Of a DNA stretch of 64,000 nucleotides, positions 1 through 14,000 are shown in pieces. The stretch lies in contig JBBMOA010000012.1 of assembly GCA_037954235.1 (NCBI GenBank), positions 12,969,144-13,033,143 on the forward strand, read 5' to 3'. Below the pieces are notes generated by a model. That model saw nothing but the letters and a program-made list of their open reading frames with translations. It was not told the DNA's origin and made no database searches. Every line of letters begins with the position of its first letter. Positions within the stretch are counted from its first letter, which is position 1. This DNA is from Aulostomus chinensis (Eukaryota > Chordata > Actinopteri > Syngnathiformes > Aulostomidae). A program made the translations under genes and the position numbers.

Positions 1-352
1 TCAAAATTATCCTCCAAAGCATCCTCCAGAACAATTTTGTCAAGACAGAAATGAGGCACTTGTGGTTTTTGCAGTGCGTGTGCGTTATTCAGAGTTCATC
101 AGCCATGTAGCGCAGCGACGAGAGAAAAGATGATGTGTGCACGGTGACACGTGTCTCTGGCTGAGTGGCAGCTTTGACTGGGCTCTTATTGTTAACCAGA
201 GAGATCCTGTCACTGTCCTTTCAGCCTGCTCAAAGCTTGGCGGAGGCACTCTTGACAGGCAGAAATTCAGCTTTTGCCACCTTTACATTGTTGGGGGGGG
301 GGGGGGGCAAAGCAGTTCTACTGAAAGCTGGTAGAACAATGTCGTGGAGCTT

Positions 353-410
<58 letters not shown>

Positions 411-1402
411 CAGGCAGCAGGGAAAGGTTTCAGAACGTCCTGCTGGCTGCCATCACCCCACCGAGCCATTTCAGGAAAGACTGCCCTAGGCTCGCTACTG
501 ACAGGAGAAGCCTTTCTCTGCCCCTCTGCAAGACCTCTTGAGTTCTCCTCTGTGGTTATGCTCACTCTCTCTTTTTCTCTCCTTTTTCTTCTTTCGCTTT
601 CTCTCACATACACACAGACACACACACACACACACACACTTGCTAGGAGCGCATAGTTTAGACTCAGGTGAGGTTGATTGTTTACCTCCCTGGGGCTTTC
701 TTAGAATGAAATCTGGTGTGATGGCTGTCTCTGTGATAAGACTAATGTTGATGCTATATGACCCCAGTGGTTGTCCGTGCACACGCCCAGACACACACAA
801 ACGAGAACACACACCCCCAGATGAAGAAATATTGCTGCATCGCTTGAGCACAAGCAATATCTCAATGTGTACCCACCCACGTGCAGCTTTATTAAAACCT
901 ATCCCTTTCACTTTTCTACTCCTTTACCTCGCTTCTTCTAGCGTCATTCCAAAACCCACCAAACTACATCGCCAACATGACGGTTAGAGGAGCAGTGACT
1001 GCTGGGTAATCTCAACAATAGGTGTGGATAATTCTCCTTTTAGGTCAGTTGGAAGCAGAAGCGGAACAAAACAGCAGAACGGAGCACAAAACCTCTCACA
1101 TCCTACACACTGAGGGACCCAGAGAGGGTGCTGTTGGGTTCATTACAGGAGTCAGGCGATAATTCTGCTGACTGTAATTGGATGGCCCATCTCTGAGAAG
1201 GGCAGGGTGAATATGCTCAGAAAGTTGGCGATGGGAAACACTGTAAAATGATTCTAGAGAATCTTTCATTGCAGCTCCGGATCATTTTAAAATATTCTCG
1301 TTACAGTAAAGCAATCACTCCCCCCCCCCCCCCGAACGGCTGCTACCCTGATGGTTTCTCTGCCATTCTTCACACTTGTTTATCCCTCTTTCTCTCCTGC
1401 AG
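1..1402 (+). other. fgf14 intron 1, 3' end
   Basis: No coding exon is recognised here. The stretch holds G15 at 293-307, a (CA)n array at 354-408, a second CA-rich array at about 606-639, and C14 at 1320-1333. Open frames here are microsatellite artefacts encoding His-Thr or Cys-Val repeats. Human SCA27B involves a GAA repeat in FGF14 intron 1; no GAA array is visible in this part. Confidence 0.85.
354..408. repeat. (CA)n microsatellite
   Basis: About 27 uninterrupted CA units in fgf14 intron 1. Confidence 0.97.
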
Positions 1403-1513
1403 ATCCCCAGCTCAAGGGTATAGTGACCAGGTTATATTGCAGGCAGGGATACTACTTGCAAATGAATCCCGATGGCTCTCTTGATGGGACCAAGGATGAC
1501 AGCAGTAATTCCT
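1403..1513 (+). CDS. fgf14: fgf14 coding exon 2
   Basis: The acceptor follows a pyrimidine-rich tract ending ctcctgcag; the donor is gtgagta. The exon enters with one base of a split Asp codon upstream and leaves with one base of a Ser codon. It encodes DPQLKGIVTRLYCRQGYYLQ followed by MNPDGSLDGTKDDSSNS, the first strands of the beta-trefoil. Compared with remembered human FGF14, His-Pro-Asp-Gly-Ala reads Asn-Pro-Asp-Gly-Ser. A run of 14 C lies about 70 bp upstream of the exon. Confidence 0.96.
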
Positions 1514-4500
1514 GTGAGTACCTTGACTGTTGGCCTTCTGGAACAAAACTGTGTCTGGTGTCAAGAGAAACACTTGAAGAATGACCAACAGATGATACGG
1601 TGAAATGTAGTATAAAACCTGAGTCGAAGCGTTCTTGCTCGTAAGGAGCTTTAGATGTACAGTATGTATTGTATGAGCAACACTCCCGTCATGCCGCCGA
1701 CATTCATGCCACTCAGAATTGTATCATCGGTGTTATGAAAGAAAAGTCAATACGCAACTTCACAACAACATAATGTGAAATACTCTGGAAAAATACACAT
1801 TTGTATTTCCATGGGCTTCAGCTAAGGATAATAGGTGAAGGTGTTGGGTTTTGTTTTTGAGAGCATGATCTCAGGAAAATGTGTGCAAAATTGACTTGAC
1901 TGAAAGTTTCAGGTTCTGAATTCAAAAAACGAGTTGAGTTTTATACACATGTACAGTTGGAATTTTGCAAAAACAAAACAAAAAAGCATAAATTTGCTGT
2001 CAAATCCATTTAATTTAATTCTGCTTTTACTGATCTGTTTCCAATTGCCATGTTCAGTCTGGGATCCGCTATCATGGTTATCAAACTCTTCAACGCAGAT
2101 GTTTGAGAGTGGCCTTGATTCACTTCTGTGATTTGTATTCAAAACAATGGAGGTACAAAGGATTATGGGATACAGAGGCATAGAAGGGTCATAGCCAAGG
2201 AGGGCAAGAGAAGAAAAGTCAGATAAACAGGCATGTAACAGATCTCAGGAAGGGCAGAAGAGCAAGTAATGAAGCATGTAATAACAGAACATGGGAGGGT
2301 GTAAATGAGAGTGAGCCAAAGTGAGGAGATGGTGTAGCAGAACAGGTGACGCGTGTGTGGATGAAGATGAGGGTGTGAATTCTTTGGACAGGTTTTGGAG
2401 ATGGATGTCTTTGGGAGAGAAGATGTCTAACACTAATTGGATCTTAGCTTCAATGTTCTCGTATCATTAGCAAGCAGCAGGATTCCTGAGAATATCAGTT
2501 TAAAATATCATAACTGGATCTCGAGAAACCGTGAGAGAAGCCGACGGTCAACTGCTGCAGCTAAATAATTAAGTCCCTGCTGCACTTCTTTAAAGTTGGA
2601 GCTGTGAATTGATCATAAATCACCAGCTGTTATCCGTCAATTTATTTAACTGCTTCAGAGATTGTTCATTTTGGATTTATAGTACGAGTGTCAAAAGTTT
2701 GTGAAGCAAAATATAAGAGACCAAACTCTTTTGCAACTGCAGCAAACTCCCACAAAACGGAGGAAACAAAATGATAGATTGTTAGTGGGGATTTGGATGT
2801 ATTTATAATGATTTATAATGATGATGATTTATTTCAGCTTTATAATTCACATGCTACACATTCTGCATTTATTCATCCAGCTGACTTGAGCAGGTAGGGG
2901 GTCTGGACCCCACCCCTTCCTCTCAAAAAGGCAACCGTGAAATCACACACTCCAGGAGAGAAGGTGAACTAAGAAAAGAGAAAGCTTGAAAGGAAAAAAA
3001 TTGTATTATTAGCTGGTTCTGGCACTTCTCCCTCAGCGCTGTAGGCTAGGTGCTTAATTTGATTCCAGTGCTCGATGTTAACGCCAGCCTGACACTCTAG
3101 ATTGTGTCACTTACCCCTGTCAGCATGAGGAGATGTGGCACATGTCACATTAGATAAGCTGAGGAGTGAAGAGTGACACAGTGGCCAAAACAGATAAGTG
3201 TGTAGACATGGGTTGTTTCATATGTTTAAAACTTCAAACTCAACTTTTCCAAATAGTCAAGAAGCCAACAAAAACAACCTTGCCAATACCAATTACTTAC
3301 AGGTTCAGTAAGATCAATATGTAGCACCTTAATGTCCCAGTAAGGCCAGTTCCATTGTCCTTCACCAGTACAAACAATAACCATTACCTGCCAGGCACAA
3401 GGAGTCTGCTGCAACAACTAAAGGACTATTAAATCTCCCATGCATCAATGACGGCCCCAATTACAGCCTAACCAATTTCATTACCAATTTCTGTGTGGCC
3501 GAGGCCATGCTAGGCTAGTCACGTTCACCAGCCATGCGGCAATTCATCTTCACAGATTCCCTAAATGTAACACGCAGCAGCCGCATTGTCGATGCCTTTT
3601 GAAGCATTAATGATAGGCGGCTTGCATGCGGATGATGGATTCTACTATCAGATTTTAACTTCATCATTAGGACACAACAATCCTCTTCTATTTTATGCCT
3701 GTTTTTTGTCTGGTCACATGTGTTTGTTTGTTTTTCTCCCCAGCTTTGTTCAACCTTATTCCCGTGGGCCTCCGAGTTGTCGCCATTCAGTCCGTGAAGA
3801 CAGGGTTATACATCGCCATGAACGGGGAGGGCCATCTATACACATCAGTAAGACAGCTGATTCAATTCTATTCTATTCTATTCTATTGTGTCGTCACGTC
3901 TTGTTAAAGTTCAAGTATACAGGCACACAAAAACCTGCATTACGCACAACATGAGCCTTTAAAGTCAAGCTCAGATGAAAACTGGTTATTAACATTTTTA
4001 GTTTAGATTCTTGCTCACATTGTTCACCTATTCAACAAAATTTGTATCTTTTTCCATCAAAATCCACTCTTTTTTTTTCTTGCTGTGAAACAAAATATGA
4101 CGTGCTCACGTAAGCATGCGCCAACAGATGACTTCAGTCAGCATTTGACTTTTAGCAGCATGTTGTCTCACTGTGGCTACATTAGTTAGCTAGCTAGCAA
4201 ATGTGGTACGCTGGTGTTTGAGGCTGTTTACGACTTCGGATCCTGTTTTCTTTTCCCAAACTTCCGAGAGTATAGCATCCAGATTGTGAAGCGATTATCA
4301 ACTAGCATTCAGCTCTGGATCCTGCTTCTCTGCATTCCAAACAAGCTTCTCCAAACACGATTTCCTGCTTTTCTATCCATGTTTCACTTGGAAATGCATC
4401 CCCAGACAGCAGTTGGACACTTTCAAAATGCCATTTCAGCTGGACTTCAGGCCAAACACATATCTTTATTCACTTTTTAAAGTATCTTTTTACTATCTGT

Positions 4501-7500
4501 GTTTTGCAGGCAATAAATAAAACCATTCTGACACAGATATGTAGACAGAGATGCCGCCGGAGAGACACTGGTTTCCATGACCGTGAACACGCGTCAGATA
4601 TTTGTAACAGGATAATTGCATCGCAGTGAAGGTTAAAGATCCCATTAAGCGGAAATGTGTGCATAAAGTTTCCATTTGATAGGTGAAATGTCCCTCGAGT
4701 TTTCATTCCATTTAAAAAAACATTTACATCATAATTCAGGCGGCATATATATTTCTCTCACAAGGGATCAGTCTCCATGCTGTTGCAGGGCAAATATTTT
4801 TGGTCTGCTGCTCTATTAAATGAATTGGGAGAGAAACGTTGTAATACTTTGACATATCCATCTTCGGGACAAAGTAAACCATGTGGCTGTGTCTGACCAG
4901 AGGTGTGGCATCTGCTATTTCTTTCATGTCCTAGTAGTCAGTCCCTGTTATTGACGTCTTCTCCTCAAAATAAACCAGGCATCTGTCGGCTAGACAGCCA
5001 AGGGGGTGATAAGACGTCACCCAGCTCAGATAGTGTCTCTAGTTTCACGCTTCCAGCCTGTCCTCTCCCAGTCAGTCAAATCAATCAGCGGTAGGAACAC
5101 TGGGAGTAGGGCCCCTCTCCCAGACAGGAGTATCCATCAGATTCACTGTCTCTCCTCTTCCCTCGACTCTCCTCATGTTCCCAATCCTCCAAGCGCAGAG
5201 CAGGAATTGCTATCTTCTTCTCCATTCATTACCTTGGAGGTTTAGAGGCACTCTTGCTGTACAATGCACCGGTATTCCCCTGGAATTCTTGAATACTTAA
5301 TCACCGCTCGACTTGAACCATGAAATGAAATTCATTAGAGGAGGATTGACCTAGAATCCTATGGATTTTATTAAGGAACTGGATACTAGAAATGTTAATT
5401 TACCCCGTAATTCATAAATCACAAGGAGACCTGAATTATGCAAATTCTCGATTGAGTGTGAAACGCAATCTCATACATGTGAAGGTACTTGTCTTACCTA
5501 ACTGAGGAAGGTTAGTCAACCTGGTGGACCATGTTGACCAGCGTCAACTTGTGGACACAGAGGGGATATCGGCACTCTCTCTTCTACGCTCTCCGGGTGC
5601 TTTAGAGTGTAATCCACCTGCGCCATTATTTTGCTCAAACATTATCCGTATTGTGTGAAACAGCCATCTATATTCACCTATAATGTTCAATCTATACAAC
5701 TGTGTCATCCTGGTTTTCCGTCCTGTGATTTCGTGTGCTCTGCCTGTCCGTCCAAGAGAAAGGATCCCTCCTCAGTTGCTCCTCCTGACATTTCTCCCAT
5801 CTTTGCCTCCATTATAGGATTTGATGGGAGTTTTTTTCCTCATCCACATCAAGGGTTTAAAGATAGAAGAGGTTGCATGTGATGCACTGCAGACGACGAA
5901 GGCCCTGAGGCAAATTAGTCATATGTGCTGTTTGGTTTTATGAATAAGATTAGCTTGACTTGACCGCTGCATATTCAATACAAAGATGCATGCAACTGGA
6001 CTAAAAAAAGTCTTCCAACACCTCATCTAGGTTCAGTGTCGAAATGTCACACGGCAGTTCTCGTGACAAAGATACCATTGAGCGGTGAGACACACTAAAT
6101 GCAACATTCCAAGCAAAGCGAAGCAACAAACAGGCAGCCGTAGTTCTTTGCTGGAAAATGGCAGCTGGCTCCATCTGGGATGGCACTGAGTCGTCATCCC
6201 AACTGAAGCAGTTCACGTGTCTGTAGGTTTGTTTTCAAGTGATGGCAAAATGGAGTGCGACTTAGGTGAAGCTCTCCGTTTACCCATGGACTTATGTTGG
6301 GGGTTGGGGACCTCTTTGGGATGTCCGCAGGGAGCCTTTATATCTCATCTGGAGGAGCTGGAGTACGTTCCTGGGGAGAGGGATGTCTGGGTTACCTCGC
6401 TCAGACTCAGCCCGGTTCTGAATAAGCAGCAGAGGGAATATTTTCACTTCCTACACATCGTATAGTGTCTACACTTCACGTTGCCGTCGGCTTGATTCAT
6501 CCTGCTGCTGTCACCAGAGCTGGACTCTTTGTCCGCACAGACTGTCTGTGTTGGGCATATGTTCCCATCATTCTCTACTCAGTTTGTCATATTGAATCAT
6601 TTGCGAAGTGCGTTTAATTCCTGCACAATGATGTGGGCTGACAGTCGTCGCTGTGAAAACCAGACTTGACCTGCCTTAAACTTGATACACGAATACGTGT
6701 TTTGATAAAAGCTGCTAATTTCAACCTATAGCCACATCCGGCAGGGCTGTTGATGTTGCTTCTTTTATTATCAGCTGGTCCACCAGCCCCCTGGGCACGT
6801 TTAGTCCAAGCAGAGATGTTTTCAAGTGGGTTTCATCGAGGCCAGGATGCTGTGTTCCTTAAGCACAGTTTGATCCTGCTACTCTTCACACATCTCCCCT
6901 GCTCCATTTGCAGCTTATTTTTGTGCTAATGGAGGTTCTGATCAGACCTTAACTATCAAGCCACCCACTCAAAGGTCTCTTTTAGCTCCTCAGTGTGTGA
7001 ATTACCACGGTAATGGCAGCCTTGTAAGATGTTCTTCATCCTCCTCCATCTCCTCCTCCCCTTCTCCCTGCCTCTGTAAGCCAGGTACAAGCTTTCCTCC
7101 CATTATCACTTTGTTCCAGTGTAAGTGGGGATCTGCTAGTCGACCCTTTCTAACCATTAGGTGTGTTTGATTGTAGTGCACTCACAGTTTCAGAAACTTC
7201 TTTGAAGGTTATATTAATGCATCAAAGATGCAGCTTGGGAAGTAACAGTTGGGGAGTGTACTGGAAACATTGGGGGAATAGTATTTAAAAAAAAATCAAT
7301 TTCTTCATTTAAAATATCAACCAAGGCTTTTTCGTGGGATGACGCATTTTGATAATGAGTAACGAGAGAGTATGTTCTTTGAACGATGAGATGAATCTAA
7401 AAGAGAGTCCAAGTCATTCAGAAAATGTATGGAAAAGCCCATTCAAGGCTGCTGGTAGTGCATCATGTTCTTTTGTATGAGTCACCGAAGGCTCAGCATG

Positions 7501-9020
7501 CGGCTTGAATGACGGAGATAGCATCAAAGTGAGTGTGCAGCCCGGCACAAAGGACACACCGAGGGGGGACTGAATTAATAAAAAAAAAAAGAAGAGTTCA
7601 ATCATCTCACTCGTTTTCAATCTGCCGCTTTTCAATCTGAGACAATGAACTCGGCTAATTTCCTCTTCCCCAGGTTGCTGCCTGAATCTGGAATTTTGTT
7701 CCAAACTGTGATAAGAGCTGAAGAATTCTCCATTTGTTGAAGAGGCGCATTGGACGCACAACTTAACAGAGACGTAGAACTCAAATTGATATAGAATTCC
7801 ATAAAAACAAGGATGTGTCGATACTTGCGTTACGCACGATGTAATGATGGCGCTGCACAAAGCAACCCCTCCTCCCAGAGCCAATACATTCTCCTTCCAT
7901 CTCTCAAGTGTAAACGTTAGAAATTTCATGGTCGGCTGGTTTTCTTTAGAGCGAGATCCCCCCATTCCTTCACTCCACCACAGTCTGTCACCGCTGCCTT
8001 TCTTTATCAGGAGCCTGTACTTGTTAGTACTCCCTTTTATGATTGTCAAATTGACTTGCCACATCACTTGAGTGGCCCTTTAAGAAATGGAATCCTTGAG
8101 AAGGCCAGCCGGCTTTTGCCTCAATTGTTAGAAGCTGAAACGTCAGTCGTTTGAGCACAGACAACTGAGGGCATCTGTTTCCTGTTGTGGCTGATTCAGC
8201 GCGTACGAAAGCTGCGAGGAGCTTGATGGTGACGCTCGCTCAGTTTTGCATCAGTATGAAAATGAAAGACCCCCTGTGCCGGGAAGAATAGAAAAGAGCA
8301 GACGTCGATGGAATGTGGCGTCCTTTGATATGCCATTTCATGGGTGCAGAATCTAGATCCCCTTGATATTAAAATAGACCTTTAGGTACAACAGCATAAA
8401 ATATTAGGATATTTAAAAAGGTCCAATGTGACATGTGCACACCTGAAGCTTTACTAATGCTGCCGAATCTTTTTTAGCGTAATCTGTTAATTCCAAATAC
8501 ATTCACGAGGTAGTGAGATTCACTTTTGAGAGTAAAACTAAACCTGGATTTACTGGTTGTGATGTTGAGCTGATCATTGATATGGAACCATGGAAACTGA
8601 GTCCTGGACAGGCCGAACACCAGGACTCGTTTAGGGTACAAAGTGTATTCAGTTAAAGTGTGTGAACTGTATCTCTCTGAGTTAATGAAGTTTAAACCAT
8701 TTAAACATTGACGCTGTCGTAGGGAACGTCTGGCAGAGACACCCCTTACAACCAAGTGGGTTACTCTCAAGGGATCTAACTTGCAGGTGGATGTTTCTAA
8801 TTGATCTAGAGGTTGGTGTAGGTTTGACTTCTTTATCAGTTTTTTTTTGTGTGTGTTTGTTTTTTGGGTGGAGCAGAACCCTCCAAACCCACTGCCCTCC
8901 ACCTGACCTCCCACCCCAGACCCTCATTCCAACAACACAAAACATCTCCTGGTTCTTTAAGTTTTTTGGGCCACAAGATGTGTTGTTGACATCTTTTTCA
9001 CAAGACCCCTGAGTGAGTGA

Positions 9021-9060
<40 letters not shown>

Positions 9061-9179
9061 TCAACAGATGTCTGTGTGTGAACACACTTCACAAGTGTTG
9101 ATTGTAAACTTGTCATAGATTTAAAAAAAAAAGAAGATGTGATAGGTTCAGGCAGGAGAAATACTGGTGTGTGTGTGTG

Positions 9180-9217
<38 letters not shown>

Positions 9218-10754
9218 GGGGGTGTCTCATTTCTTTTCGTACAAATGGAGCCTCTAGCATGTAAGGTTTAGGGTTAGGGTTTAACCCTTTCTTACTAGTC
9301 TACTGCAGTTTGCTGCTACTTACAGTTACTTTAAAATACATGACATATACAAGTACAATAGAACAAAACTGCAAAAGAAAAAAAGTTTCTGGAAATCTGG
9401 ATTAACTGCTCAACCTGACACAAGACAGTTATGTTGTGATGGTAGACTTTTAACAAATCTGTGGAAGAGTATTAGAGCCAGGGATGAGGGAAAAAAATCA
9501 CAAATGTCGAGAATAAATTTGAAATGTCAAGAATAAAGCTGAGATAAAAGTTGAAATACCATTTTGAGAATGTAGTCAATATGTCAAGAATTAACATGAC
9601 ATTTTAAGATTAAAGTCCATGAAAATGAATGTGGTCGCAACTACAAAATACTGCTAACTTAATACCTGACATTTTGACTTTACCTTCAACATGAAAAATA
9701 AAATAAAACATCTTCCTCCTCTCGTATTTGAATGGTCGGCTTTAATACTTGTCAGTTCAAATCTCTTGAAAGTATATAAGCAGCTAAAAATCCTTTTAAA
9801 AGAATGTCGCATAAAATGTATTGTTAAGGAAAAAATTGGCCATCTTTGTTAAGAGCTTAAAACACCCTTGAATATTTGCCTAAAAATAAAACTCTTGTGT
9901 TATACAGTTCGAAGAAATCCGCCCTTCCACATCTTAGAGCTGTGCTGACCATAATATTCCTACAGATCTACTGCTACCTATAGTGATTACGAGCGTGCTA
10001 TCCAATCAGGGGGAGTGTCAGTCTCAGAGCTGAGGTTGGGGAGGGGTGAGCCTCATTATTTCCAAAGTGTTGCTCTCTCCCCATGCCTTTAATGCAGTGT
10101 CAGTGTCAGAGATGGTGGGGTGGTCATGAGGGCTGGAGGGAGAACAGCTTCATGCATTAATGAACAACAAGGCCAGAGGTAGGCGTCAGAGATGAACTAG
10201 TGAACTCCTGGTCAGCACCGCGAAGGAGCTAAGAATAGACAGCGGATGTTCATGTCTTGGCCATAGATTAGAGGTTGAACGATACACATTTGCAGCATCG
10301 CGAGCGTGAGGTTTAGGGTCCTGCTTCACCCCAAACAGTCCGCCCTTTTCTATGTGTCATACCTGTGGGAGTCACGCCTCTCTGAACAATAAATCTTCAA
10401 CACAATGCAGCCGATTCGTCCTCTGTGGGTTTCCAGGTCAACAACTTAAAGGTCTATTAATGTCTTAACCCTCCCTTCCTAAAAAAAGCTGTTAGTCCCC
10501 AGTTTATTAATTATAATTGCTGTGAAATGTACGTGGAGCTAGTGCTTAGTCGCTGGTTTACATGCTGCATACTTAGAACACGTGGAGAGTGTGAATGTGC
10601 TAGAGGCACGATCGGGGGAATGTTGGATCAGGAAAGTCTCAGAACACTGTAGAACATCACTATTAATCTGCCAAGCTGAGTACTATTACACATACAAGTA
10701 GGTAGGAGGCTTTTAAATTCAAATCATCTTTGGCTGTGAGGCTTTTCACAGTAC

Positions 10755-10785
<31 letters not shown>

Positions 10786-10968
10786 ACACACACACACCTC
10801 TCCTTCATCAAGAGCTCATGTTACGAGTGAATCCCAGCAAGCTTTCTGTACTCAAGCCCTTAGCAGACCTGATGAATTTGTACGTGGAGCATTTGCTAAC
10901 ATGCTGCTGCTTCCACCATCCCACCGTCCACCATGTGTTAGAATTTGGCTTCCGTTGATTTATCTCAG

Positions 10969-11021
<53 letters not shown>

Positions 11022-14000
11022 GGAGGGGCCTCCAGAATATTGTTGACAGGCTTTTAACCAAAAAGCATATTCATATCACACCTATCTTTTCACAACTCAT
11101 CCTAATATTTCATCGAGTGATCTGACTGAGGTTCTAGATTATTACTAACCGCCCAGCGACTGAAAAAACCATGCTAGTTATTCCTGCTCAAGGCTGAAGA
11201 TCGATTCCATGTCCAAGAAGAATATTTGCAAATATCTGCAAATCATCTATGTGATTTCTTATAAGTGATATAGAGGAACTATTTTCTGTAAAATGGTCTC
11301 TATCTCTAAAACAAAATTGAGATTATTTTCTTTTGATGTCATGTTTTGAGGTGGTGTATTTTAATGAAAGGGGAAGTTAAAAGCTCCCAGAAACTGGAAG
11401 ACAAATTTTTGGTAGTTGGGGAGAAAGTTTATGAATGGATTATGTGAGGGTTTGACTTATTCTAATTATTGTTCTAATGTAAAGCCTGATCTCGATGTAT
11501 ATGCTGATGGATAGGGGATTAACACTCAGCAGCCTAATTGTTCCTGCTCAGACTAGATAAACTGTTCTTTTCAGAACCTGTGGTTCCACATCTTGCCGCA
11601 TTACATTGTACAAAATAACAGAGGGAGTTATAGAAATGTGCTCCGAGCTTCTAAGAAATCCCCCACATCTCTAACGTTGTATCTTCATGGAAGAATGCGC
11701 AGCCATATTTCTTCTCTCAAACGGACAGACTCTCTCCTGCGGTGGCCACCAGCCAACTATCGATCTGTCAGCTAGAGCTTACACTGAATCTCGCTCATCC
11801 ATCTGGGAAAATCCTTACATCTCTATTAAAATGGAGCAGCTAAAACACACAGACGACGCTTCGTTAGGATGGTTTGGATGCTGCAGAAATTGCTGTGAAT
11901 TATGAGCGAGCGCCTGGCAGATAATGAGAAAGTAGAAGACTGGAAAGAATATGGATGTTTCATTGACCAGCTGCGAGACGGAGAGTTTGGGGAAAAGGGG
12001 GGGGGGGGGGGGGGGCTCTGGGGTGTGTTTAGTGGGGGCGGTCCCATCTCCACCACCATGTCCCACGATGTCCCAACATGGTCCCACTGTGGTCAATAGA
12101 ATCAGGAATAACTACGCTTGTTAACCCCATTTTTCCAGTGCACCTTCTGATTAAAGCTGTCACCATTTTCATGAACACACGTAATGAATAAATGATCATT
12201 ATTAAATTACACATTGTTTCAGACAATGCGATTGATCCTACCTGCTCTTATCAATGCATGGATTTGCAAATAACATGAAGTAAGACTTCATTCAATTCAC
12301 ACTATTAAACTGCTGGGTCATTCACATTATGTTTCTCAAAAATTGGGTTCTGAAACTTTTCATACAAGGATTGTTGGTCAGTACTGGCAACCACTTTGTC
12401 AGAAGCAGAAAAAAAAAATAACTTAATGGCCATTTGGACAAAAATTGCTCGAACACAGCAGGCAAAGAGGTAATAAAAGTCCGGTCTTAGGTGATGGAGT
12501 CTACAGGAAGGGTGGAGAAATTGCTGGGGAACGTTACTGCTGCTTTTGTATTCCTCCAAGTCCCAGAAATGTCATGAAACACAATGCCGTCTGTCTGGCT
12601 CATCATCCGAAGGCGCACTCAGCCTGCTGACTTTCACAGACATCTCCAGGAGCTGCATCTGGATGTCTGCCGCTACAAACTTAGAATGTTGATGTCACGT
12701 AATTGCAATAATTGGATCAAAACGATGCCAAAATAAGTGCGCGATGTTACCGATTAGTTGCAAGCAATTAGCACCAGTCTTGACATGTTGATAAATGTCT
12801 CCCGTTATCCTCACATCCGCAGTTTGGAGTTGGCCTGAAAGACATTCTTGTGCGTAAGTATTAACACCAGTGAGCAGCGGAGATGAGGGAGAACAAAGAC
12901 TTTCTGTTCCTTGAGTTTCATCTGTCTTCCTCTGGAGAGAATATCTCACTGTGTAGCAAATGGAATCATTTTTATTTTGCCGTGTTGCTGGAGCTCTATC
13001 ACAGCAAACATGTCCGGAGTGTTTACTGTATTAATGACCCGAGTTCTGTCCTAATTGCTTTCCCATTGTGTAAATGTCAAGCGACACCGAGCTAATACAA
13101 AAAGTGCTCGCTGCCTCAAGAGCAGTGTAATCTGCAAGTGAGAAGCAGCAGATGGAGAGCTTGTACAGTAATAAGCAGTCCTCGGGAACTCAATCTCCAA
13201 ACAGTAAAAGAATGAATAGCACTCAGACGTTCGCACCAGATCGTATATGAGCTCTTCACTGATTGTGCTTTGCTGTCTCATAATACTGCCTCATTAATGA
13301 CAGGAAAAAATTGATTGGTGCAATATATGTAATAATATCATCTTTTGGATGGGGATTATCTCAGAGAGGTTAAGTCATGCAGTTGTGCACCGTTGGTGCA
13401 GTGGTTGAATGTCTGAGTTTCTCATTTGATGCTGCTCTTACAAAGTGAATCATCCTGGGGGGTCCAGGTCTCAGGGTCCGGCTCACAACCACCTCCTCAA
13501 AAGGAGAGTTTGCTGTCGTTTCACTAGTATCGGTCCTGATGTTGGTTCAGTAATGTCCATCACTCACAACTGAGTCTGATACGTTTCTGAAGATTTCTCT
13601 TTCAGTAATAAACTAGAAATACCACATTATGACACGTGTGTGTCACATTTGAAGAGATTTCCCCAAGGTCTCCCAGAGACGCCGTTAGAATGAGACGGAT
13701 GGATGGACGACTCGGAAATGTAGAGCCTCTTGGTGATGGCTGTCGCCTGCGTGGAGGAATAAAGAACAAAAAAGTGTGACAAGACTGGCACGGATCACCT
13801 TGTGTCTTCCTGGAGATGATTTCGTGAGTCACCCCTCTATTCCAGACTCCCTTTATAAAACCACTGATTTTGCCACAGCAGGGCATCTCCTCAGATCCAA
13901 ATCTCAGTTTCTGATCCAGCCTCCAGGAAGGGATCCGCTTAGATCCAAGTCACACAAGGAGAAGGGACGTACCAGTTTTCCTTGATGCTCAAATGACAAA

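Noticed and set aside
165..656. Open frames rich in His-Thr or Cys-Val repeats (also near 9 kb, 10.8 kb, 26-28 kb, 34 kb, 37-38 kb, 42 kb, 52.8 kb and 60.6 kb)
   Set aside because: They are translations of CA/TG microsatellites, which lack stop codons in two frames.
7414..8067. 217-codon open frame on the - strand, the longest in the window
   Set aside because: No recognisable domain, partly a Phe run from poly-T, lies inside fgf14 intron 3 with no promoter or splice context. A frame of this length is expected by chance now and then in 64 kb.
9267..9287. TTTAGGGTTAGGGTTTAACCC, telomere-like
   Set aside because: Only about two TTAGGG units; too short to call an interstitial telomeric array.
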